From Bacteroidota bacterium (GTDB lineage: Bacteria; Bacteroidota; Bacteroidia; Chitinophagales; Chitinophagaceae), in the NCBI GenBank assembly GCA_013286485.1, contig JABDFN010000011.1:1-35121 (forward strand): a stretch of 35,121 bases of DNA. The letters run 5' to 3'. The notes beneath the pieces are model-generated. The model searched no databases and was not told where the DNA came from. It saw only the letters and a program-made list of their open reading frames with translations. The position numbers and the translations under genes are program-made. Below are positions 29,320 through 35,121 of this stretch, piece by piece (within the stretch, counting starts at the first letter, position 1; each line of letters starts with the position of its first letter).

Positions 29320-30984
29320 CTACAATTGCTCTGTTTTTTTGTTGTTCAGGTCCACTGTTTTCCACTGTCCGTCTGCCATATACAGCAGCAAATAATTATC
29401 AGCGGGCTTTTTTAAGCTAAGTATATAATCACGGCCAGCTTTTATTATATGTACAGCATAATCTTCATTTTCATAATCAACTGCTCCATGAGCATGATAC
29501 CACCACCACGAACCCGATTGATTTAATGTTACGTGTATCGTGGTATCGTTTAATACTAATACATGTGCCCCGTCATGAATACTGTTCATATTGAATGAAA
29601 CAACATCATAAACAACATTCTTTATTTTTTCAGGAACCAGTTCATTATGCATCAGCTTGTATTCGCCTTCGGCAGTAGCGTCTATCATATAAATGCCCTT
29701 GTAGTTTTCCGGCAGATCAAGTAATAACACCTTTTTATTATTGGCATTAGGGAGATCATATAAAAGTGTATGAACAATGTCGGCCGATTGTTTCCAGAAT
29801 TTGTTCAGTTTAGAAGTAATGTACACATTCATTAATACATACAATGCTACCAGCACAATAAATACATACCTGTTAACGAGCGTATATAGAATCAGGCAGG
29901 TAAGCATATATATAATTGCAGAAAGCAGGTATAAGTAACGATCGCAAAATATATACTGCTCAGATTCAGGGAACCATAAGGGCCCCATAATAATGAGAAC
30001 GGGGAGTATCCAAATAAATAATAATGAGATGGTCTTTGCTCTTGGCTTGAAGCTCTTAAATCGAAATGCGATATATACAGAAGTAGCAAACAATGCAAAT
30101 AAGATGATGAAAATACCCAAATAGCTTTGACAGACGTCATAGACTTTTTGTTTGATATCAGCAGAAAAGAATCGTCCGGAAAATAAAAGGAAGAAAATGT
30201 ATTTGGCAGGTTTACTTAAGTAATACCGCCACGAATTGTGTAAGGCTGTGTCTTTTAAATGTGGCATCCATTCTCCATAAGTAATATGATATACAACCAG
30301 GTAAAGCGCGCATAAGATCAATTGGGGCAACAAAAACCAAAGCAATGTTTTTTTAAGTAAGGTTTTGTCATAATGCAGTGCCAACCTATAATAGAGTGCC
30401 AGCGTACATACAAAAAACGGAGTGAGATAGAAGATCTCAAGTGAATAAGTAGATAGAAAGAAAACAATACCGGAAAACCAGGCATATTTTATATGAGAAG
30501 AGTAGTGAAACTTTTGCACCCATAATAATATGAGCAGTATCAATAAAAAACCCTGCAGGTAATGAAAAGAAGGCTCCCATACTATTACTTCAGACAAGTA
30601 AGGGTTTACGCAGAAGATCAGTGTTCCGGCAAATGCTACTAAGTTTGCGTTCTTAATATTTGAATCGGAAAATATACGGGAGCATAGCAAAAACCACAAA
30701 AAACTGTTGATAGCCTGCAGACTTATATGTAGTAAATGCCAGTATAAAGCATGTATACCAAATAGCCGGTAGAAAATGTAAGTGGTAAACTGTGTGAATT
30801 GATAAAGGCTTTTAACTGAAAAATGTGTTCGGTTTATATAGTCCCAAAACCCGGAAGTTCTTATATCATTCAGCCAGCCGGTAAAGTCAGCAACAAAGCC
30901 GGCATGTGTGGCAGGAAGGTATAAAAAAAACAATACCAGCCAGAGAATAATAAATAGAAGATAATGGTTACCCCTGTATCTCAT
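29320..30984 (-). CDS. Polytopic membrane protein, GT-C-like, copy 1
   Basis: I use ATG 30984 (554 residues), not 31074, because the paralogue at 32879 aligns from there and the longer form would overlap the divergent reductase gene. About ten membrane spans fill the first 400 residues. The first loop (HAGFVADFTGWLNDIRTSGFWDYINRTH) contains acidic residues of the kind used by GT-C glycosyltransferases. A roughly 150-residue soluble C-terminal domain ends YENEDYAVHII...LSLKKPADNYLLLYMADGQW. It could be a lipid-linked sugar transferase of glycan assembly. No named family is certain. Confidence 0.7.
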   Translation of the reverse strand: MRYRGNHYLLFIILWLVLFFLYLPATHAGFVADFTGWLNDIRTSGFWDYINRTHFSVKSLYQFTQFTTYIFYRLFGIHALYWHLLHISLQAINSFLWFLLCSRIFSDSNIKNANLVAFAGTLIFCVNPYLSEVIVWEPSFHYLQGFLLILLILLWVQKFHYSSHIKYAWFSGIVFFLSTYSLEIFYLTPFFVCTLALYYRLALHYDKTLLKKTLLWFLLPQLILCALYLVVYHITYGEWMPHLKDTALHNSWRYYLSKPAKYIFFLLFSGRFFSADIKQKVYDVCQSYLGIFIILFALFATSVYIAFRFKSFKPRAKTISLLFIWILPVLIIMGPLWFPESEQYIFCDRYLYLLSAIIYMLTCLILYTLVNRYVFIVLVALYVLMNVYITSKLNKFWKQSADIVHTLLYDLPNANNKKVLLLDLPENYKGIYMIDATAEGEYKLMHNELVPEKIKNVVYDVVSFNMNSIHDGAHVLVLNDTTIHVTLNQSGSWWWYHAHGAVDYENEDYAVHIIKAGRDYILSLKKPADNYLLLYMADGQWKTVDLNNKKTEQL

Positions 30985-31027
30985 AGAAGTGGTAACAAAT
31001 ATACGTTTCAAAATACCAAGACGGTAA

Positions 31028-31035
31028 TATCTTTG
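31028..31035 (+). promoter_or_regulatory. -7 box of reductase gene
   Basis: TATCTTTG is a full match to TAnnTTTG, 11 bases before the ATG at 31047. A GTTT stands 19 bases upstream in place of TTTG. The short space to the divergent membrane-protein gene holds both starts. Confidence 0.55.
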
Positions 31036-31046
31036 CTGTTCAGCCA

Positions 31047-32085
31047 ATGTCATTACGAACAACATACAACACAATTCAAATAATCGCCATTAGGGAAGAA
31101 GCTAATGGTGTAAAAACTTTCTTTCTAAAACCACAACTGCCATATCTGGCAGGCCAGTTTCTTACTTTTGTTATTCATCACCATGGTAAAGAAGAGCGCC
31201 GTTCTTTTTCAATTTCAAGTGCTTCAATTCTTAATGAAGAACTAAGTATTACCGTAAAACGAGTGGATAATGGGGTGTACTCCCGCCTGCTTATAGACAA
31301 AGCAAAGATTGGAGACGAGCTAATAACAACCGGTGCTGCAGGATTGTTCACTTTACCTGCAAACATTGAAAATTATAAACAGGTTTTCTTTTTTTGCTGC
31401 AGGCATTGGTATTACCCCCATCTACTCTTTATTAAAAACCATATTGTACACATCTGTTCATACACATATTGTCCTGGTGTATAGCAATAGAAACAGGAAC
31501 GAAACTGTTTTTTATAATGAATTGATCGAATTAGCTGAAAAATTTAAGAACAGATTCATTGTAGAGTTTTTAATTAGTTCCGATTTTGATCTGTCCAAGG
31601 CAAGATTAAATAAAGAGCTTTTACCGGAATTAGTAAAACAATACGCTGTAGGAAATGCAGCTGATAACTTATTTTATACCTGTGGCCCCTATAGTTATAT
31701 GAGAATGGTTGTATTGGCTTTGGAAGAAATGGGCATAGCTGCAGATAGTATAAGGAAGGAAAATTTCAATACGGAACTAAAACCAATAATAAAAGCAATT
31801 CCGCCTGATATTGCATCACATAAAGTGGTACTCAGGTCACAGGAAAAGGAGTACAAGTTTATATCCCAATACCCCGATACTATTTTACAGGCAGCTCGTA
31901 AAAATGGAATAAACCTTCCGTATAGCTGTGAAACAGGCAGATGCGGAAGTTGTGCAGTAAGGTGCACAAATGGCAAAGTATGGATGAGTAATAATGAAGT
32001 GCTGACAGATGCTGATATTGCCAATGGCAATATTCTTACTTGTGTTGGCTATCCCATTCAAGGAGATATAATTATATTGCTATAG
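31047..32085 (+). pseudogene. Ferredoxin-type oxidoreductase (PaaE-like), frameshifted in a T run
   Basis: Two track ORFs (31047-31484 and 31333-32085) are one gene of about 345 codons. Domain order is FAD (RRSFSIS, residues 51-57), NAD(P) (AAGIGITPIYSL), then 2Fe-2S ferredoxin (CETGRCGSCAVRC plus a late LTCVGYP cysteine), as in PaaE/Hcr-type reductases that feed electrons to oxygenases or desaturases. The frame breaks at T7 (31389-31395): with six T the product reads VFFFAAGIGITP without interruption. All cofactor motifs are otherwise intact, so this is a recent mutation, a homopolymer read error, or a slippage-controlled gene. Confidence 0.82.
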
Positions 32086-32196
32086 TATAGCTCATTTATT
32101 TATTTATTGATATAAATATTTTATAAGTTGACTATTAATATTCGCTTACTATCTTTATTGCACCACAACTACTAAAATAATTTAACTAATTAATCA

Positions 32197-32874
32197 GTGA
32201 CAACAGAGAAACAATCGCCTGAAATAGAGATACTGCAAAATGAGAATATTGAATTAAAAGAAATGCTCAGGCAACAACAGGAAAGGTTGGATGACATCCT
32301 TTCTTCTGTAAATGAGGTCATTTGGTCCAGGAGAGTTGAAGATTTTTCATTGGCTTCAGTAAATAATGCCTGCTATAAAATATTTGGTTACACGGCTGAA
32401 GAAATGCTGGATAACGGCGGTGTCTTATTTGACCATATATACCCTGATGATAAACCAATGCTGGCTGAGCAAATAAAAAGAACTATTCACAAAGGATATG
32501 GGGAATTGCGCTATCGTATCATTCACAAAAACGGGTCTATAAAATATATCTACAGTAACGCAACTTTAAAGCGCGACAGTACAGGCAGGCCTGTTATCTT
32601 CAATGGCTCTTCTATTGACGTTTCTGAATACACAATTCAGATACAGAAGATACAGGAGCAAAATGAAAAATTATCTGAAATTGCCCGGGTATTGTCACAT
32701 CAGGTGAGGGGACCGGTTTCAAATATTTTAGGCTTAGCCCAGATATTTAATAATGAATACTATGCCGACCCTGCCAATAAAGAAATATTAACCGGAATTA
32801 TTTCTGCTGCCACAGAATTGGATAATATTGTTCGCGATATAATAAATAAGACCGGTACACTCGAACGTAAGTAG
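32197..32874 (+). CDS. PAS-domain protein with H-box but no ATPase domain
   Basis: GTG-started, 225 residues. An N-terminal coiled coil (EILQNENIELKEMLRQQQERL) leads to a PAS_3-type domain (about residues 34-145: NEVIWSRRVEDFSLASVNNACYKIFGY, then YRIIHKNGSIKYIYSNATL). A second coiled coil and a dimerisation H-box (ARVLSHQVRGPVSNILGL, His168) follow. The gene stops there; the HATPase_c domain of a histidine kinase is absent and is not encoded downstream. Such orphans are known in Bacteroidota and may be phosphorylated in trans or act as plain sensors. It converges with the membrane-protein gene, 4 bases apart. Confidence 0.78.
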   Translation: MTTEKQSPEIEILQNENIELKEMLRQQQERLDDILSSVNEVIWSRRVEDFSLASVNNACYKIFGYTAEEMLDNGGVLFDHIYPDDKPMLAEQIKRTIHKGYGELRYRIIHKNGSIKYIYSNATLKRDSTGRPVIFNGSSIDVSEYTIQIQKIQEQNEKLSEIARVLSHQVRGPVSNILGLAQIFNNEYYADPANKEILTGIISAATELDNIVRDIINKTGTLERK

Positions 32875-32878
32875 CTTA

Positions 32879-34555
32879 TTACTGTTTATTCTTTTTATTC
32901 AAATCTGCTACATGCCATGTATCGCCTATAATGTATAGGAGTTTGTATTGTTGTGCAGGTTTTTTCAGTGTCAATTCATAGGCATGCCCTACGTCTGTCA
33001 TATTTATCCTGAAATCTTCGTTTTCATAACTATGCCCGCCCATGTGCTGATATTGCCACCATGTACCCCATTGTTTCAGTGTTACCTGTATTGTACTGTC
33101 ATTTAATGTAGCAACATCTGCGCCATCATTCGGTGTTATCATATTATAGCACATTACATCATACACTTTGTTATTTATTTTGTGAGTATAAAATGTGTTG
33201 TTCATGATCTTAAAACCACCTTCAGGCTGTGCGCCAATAAGTGGGGCGCCATCTAAACATTCGGGTAAATTCAGCAATAGAATTGTTTTGGAAGGATCAT
33301 TAGGAAAAGTTTGTATCAGCTTATCCATAATAGCAGCAGATGTTTTCCAATACCATACAGCCTTATGTGTATAATAAATATTGATGGATACATACAACAG
33401 CCACAAAGCAACAGCTACATACCGTATTGTTATATAGCTTACTAATACTGCGAGGTTCACGTATAAAAAAGCATCGAGTACATACGTATACCTGTCATAG
33501 GATATCAGGAAATAATCCTGCCACCACAGTGGTGTAATGAGTGCCATACATAACCATGTCCATACAAAGAACAAACTTGCTGCTTTTGCTTTCTTCCCCA
33601 TTTTTTTGAACCACCACACTATAAAAACAAATGCCAGTAATACCAGCGAATAAAATACTTCAAGTGCCAGGGTAGAATCAAGAAAATTGTACATCCTTAT
33701 TTTCCACCCATGAAAATATTTGCCAAAGAAAAGTATGTTGAAGAAATACTTTGCAGGTTTTTGTAAATACGATGTAGCAGGCTGAATTGCATTTTGTCCT
33801 ATATGTGCAAAGGCGATGTGATATACATGCTGTAGTAGGATAAAATGGTTTGCAAAAAATAATAATTGTGGCAGTAAAAAATACAGCAGGCTTTTTCTGA
33901 ACAATATTCTATCATAATGTAAACCAACTCTGTAATAAATAGCTAACGTAAATACGAACCATGGTGTGAGGTAAAATAATTCAAGCGAAAAAGTAGATAA
34001 GAAATATAAGATACCGGCGAACCATGCGTATTTTCCCTTACCGCTGTTATGAAATTTTTGTACCCACAATAATATAAGCAGTATCATTAAAAATCCCTGT
34101 AGATAATGATAAGCGGGTTCCCAAACAACAACTTCTGAAATATGCGGGCATATTGTATAAAGAAAAGCTCCGCCAAACGAAATAAGCCATGCCCGGCTTA
34201 TGCCTGAATCTGTAAGAATACCTTTGCACAGTACAAACAGAAGAAAGCTATTTATTGATTGCAATGTGATGTACAGTAAATGCCAACCCCAATAACTGTT
34301 ACCTATCATTTGATATAACAGGTAAGTAATAAATTGTGTGAATTGATAAAGACTGGGTATATGCGATTCTGTGCGATTGATATAGTCCCAGAATTTCATG
34401 GTAGTTACGTTATGTACCCAACCAATAAAATCCTCTATAAACCCTGCCTTTGCTGCGGGCAGATAAAGTAAGAATAGCACCACCCAAAACAGGAGAAAAA
34501 CAAATACCCGTGACTGAATAAATGCCTTTAAGTTTGTTTGATTGCTTTTATGCAA
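32879..34555 (-). CDS. Polytopic membrane protein, GT-C-like, copy 2
   Basis: The 558-residue paralogue of the 29320-30984 gene. Shared stretches include FLYLPA-x-x-AGF, FWDYINRT, SLYQFTQF-x-TY, SEVVWEP-x-(Y/F)HYLQGFL and the C-terminal YENEDF...LTLKKPAQQYKLLY. About ten spans precede a soluble C-terminal domain, and acidic residues of the first loop (GFIEDFIGW) are kept. Both copies are on the minus strand, 1.9 kb apart, enclosing the reductase and PAS genes. A sugar-transfer function at the outer face of the inner membrane is inferred from topology only. Confidence 0.7.
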   Translation of the reverse strand: MHKSNQTNLKAFIQSRVFVFLLFWVVLFLLYLPAAKAGFIEDFIGWVHNVTTMKFWDYINRTESHIPSLYQFTQFITYLLYQMIGNSYWGWHLLYITLQSINSFLLFVLCKGILTDSGISRAWLISFGGAFLYTICPHISEVVVWEPAYHYLQGFLMILLILLWVQKFHNSGKGKYAWFAGILYFLSTFSLELFYLTPWFVFTLAIYYRVGLHYDRILFRKSLLYFLLPQLLFFANHFILLQHVYHIAFAHIGQNAIQPATSYLQKPAKYFFNILFFGKYFHGWKIRMYNFLDSTLALEVFYSLVLLAFVFIVWWFKKMGKKAKAASLFFVWTWLCMALITPLWWQDYFLISYDRYTYVLDAFLYVNLAVLVSYITIRYVAVALWLLYVSINIYYTHKAVWYWKTSAAIMDKLIQTFPNDPSKTILLLNLPECLDGAPLIGAQPEGGFKIMNNTFYTHKINNKVYDVMCYNMITPNDGADVATLNDSTIQVTLKQWGTWWQYQHMGGHSYENEDFRINMTDVGHAYELTLKKPAQQYKLLYIIGDTWHVADLNKKNKQ

Positions 34556-34590
34556 GACGGAATGGTGATTTTATGAACAAATATAAACAA

Positions 34591-34620
34591 GAAAGCCATC
34601 CGTCGCTACGGATGGCTTTC
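34591..34620 (-). terminator. Strong hairpin terminator after glnN
   Basis: GAAAGCCATCCGT and its exact complement ACGGATGGCTTTC form a perfect 13-bp stem with a CGCT (minus strand AGCG) loop, 17 bases after the glnN stop. On the minus strand TTGTTTATATTTG follows, T-rich though not a pure run. It separates glnN from the downstream membrane-protein gene. Confidence 0.8.
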
Positions 34621-34637
34621 CACACAATTAGAGTGAA

Positions 34638-35121
34638 TTAACGTAAGAACAATAACTCGCGATACTTTGGTAATGGCCACATTTTATCATCTACAACCAA
34701 TTCCAGTTTATCTGCATGGTAGCGTATCTTTTCAAAATATGGTTTTACATCATTACAATACATTTCAGCGCGTTTGTGAGAGTTTGCGGAATTATTGGCT
34801 TTTTTACGGGCTTCTATCATGGCTTCTACATTCTTATTGATCTCCTGTATGTGCCCGCTGATATTTTCAACAAGATTTAGTTGTGCTGCATAGCTCTTTT
34901 TATCCAGGCCTATTTCCTTCAAGCCCCTGATGTTGTGAATAAGCACATTTTGATATTCAACCGCAGTAGGTAGAATATGGTTAGTAGCCATATAGCCCAG
35001 TATGCGTGCTTCTATTTGTACTTTTTTTATATACTCTTCCAGCATGATCTCGTGGCGTGCGTCCAGTTCGCGCTCGCTAAAGATGCCATTGTTGAAGAAT
35101 ACTTGTTTGCCTTTTTCTGTT
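34638..35121 (-). CDS. glnN: Type III glutamine synthetase (C-terminal part, cut by window edge)
   Basis: The track ORF begins at an internal methionine (35045); the frame stays open to the window end and the added residues (KGKQVFFNNGIFSERELDARHEI) continue the family. The visible part is the helical C-terminal region of GSIII (GlnN): YIKKVQIEARILGYMATNHILPTAVEYQ and the closing DDKMWPLPKYRELLFLR, a signature end. The complete enzyme, about 730 residues, makes glutamine from glutamate, ammonia and ATP. This dodecameric type is typical of Bacteroidota. A terminator hairpin follows. Confidence 0.93.
   Translation of the reverse strand, partial: TEKGKQVFFNNGIFSERELDARHEIMLEEYIKKVQIEARILGYMATNHILPTAVEYQNVLIHNIRGLKEIGLDKKSYAAQLNLVENISGHIQEINKNVEAMIEARKKANNSANSHKRAEMYCNDVKPYFEKIRYHADKLELVVDDKMWPLPKYRELLFLR

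Noticed and set aside
30985-31074. Longer N-terminus (MCCMLFVM...) for the first GT-C-like gene
   Set aside because: It overlaps the divergent reductase start, and the paralogue aligns only from the start at 30984.

Overview
The window looks like the chromosome of a member of Bacteroidota, most likely a Chitinophagales/Chitinophagaceae-type organism. The reasons are moderate AT-richness, weak Shine-Dalgarno signals, promoters of the TTTG-N20-TAnnTTTG type, a type III glutamine synthetase, and phage structural families (DUF2586-like sheath, DUF935 portal, DUF1320) in their usual Bacteroidota form. This placement is inference from sequence features, without a database search.

Left flank (1-7617, + strand): the end of mreC and all of mreD (cell-shape, Rod system), then a tightly packed surface-glycan cluster. 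It holds a WbqC-family protein, three SAM methyltransferases (one TylF-like, one with a Trm112-like N-terminus), an FAD-dependent oxidoreductase, a membrane-anchored GT2 glycosyltransferase and a WecE-type sugar aminotransferase. Together they look like a set that makes and attaches a modified amino-sugar.

Centre (7621-28858): an almost complete contractile-tailed, Mu/P2-type particle cassette in two divergent arms. The minus arm (21700 down to 7621) runs prohead protease/scaffold, major capsid, holin-like protein, CHAP endolysin, sheath, tube, tail chaperone (with an unannotated shifted-frame extension), short tape measure, hub, spike, wedge, baseplate J, and tail fibres with an AbfB-like domain. 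The plus arm (22543 to 28858) runs small and large terminase, a HicBA toxin-antitoxin pair, a DUF1320 connector, a DUF935 portal and a tail terminator. No integrase, transposase, replication gene, phage repressor, tRNA target or att repeat is visible. Host genes abut both ends. Terminase motifs are intact and no structural gene is visibly broken. Six envelope-directed genes (three lipoproteins, a secreted protein, a beta-barrel and the holin-like protein) are scattered through it. The best reading is a domesticated, gene-transfer-agent-like or satellite-like particle locus; a prophage with its other genes elsewhere remains possible.

The most striking signal is regulatory. Upstream of each divergent arm there are three 11-bp palindromes related to GGTAAnTTACC at exactly 22-bp spacing, then exactly 7 bp, then a TTTG-N20-nAnCTTTG promoter. 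This predicts one DNA-binding protein switching on both arms together. A small HTH-like gene at the right edge (28855-29163), with a palindrome inside its own promoter, is a candidate local regulator.

Right flank (29320-35121): two paralogous polytopic membrane proteins (GT-C-like) bracket a ferredoxin-reductase gene interrupted by one extra T in a T7 run and an orphan PAS/H-box protein. A perfect 13-bp terminator hairpin and the C-terminal part of glnN (type III glutamine synthetase) follow. No stretch longer than about 220 bases lacks a gene; the longer gaps hold the operators, repeats and structured element listed below.
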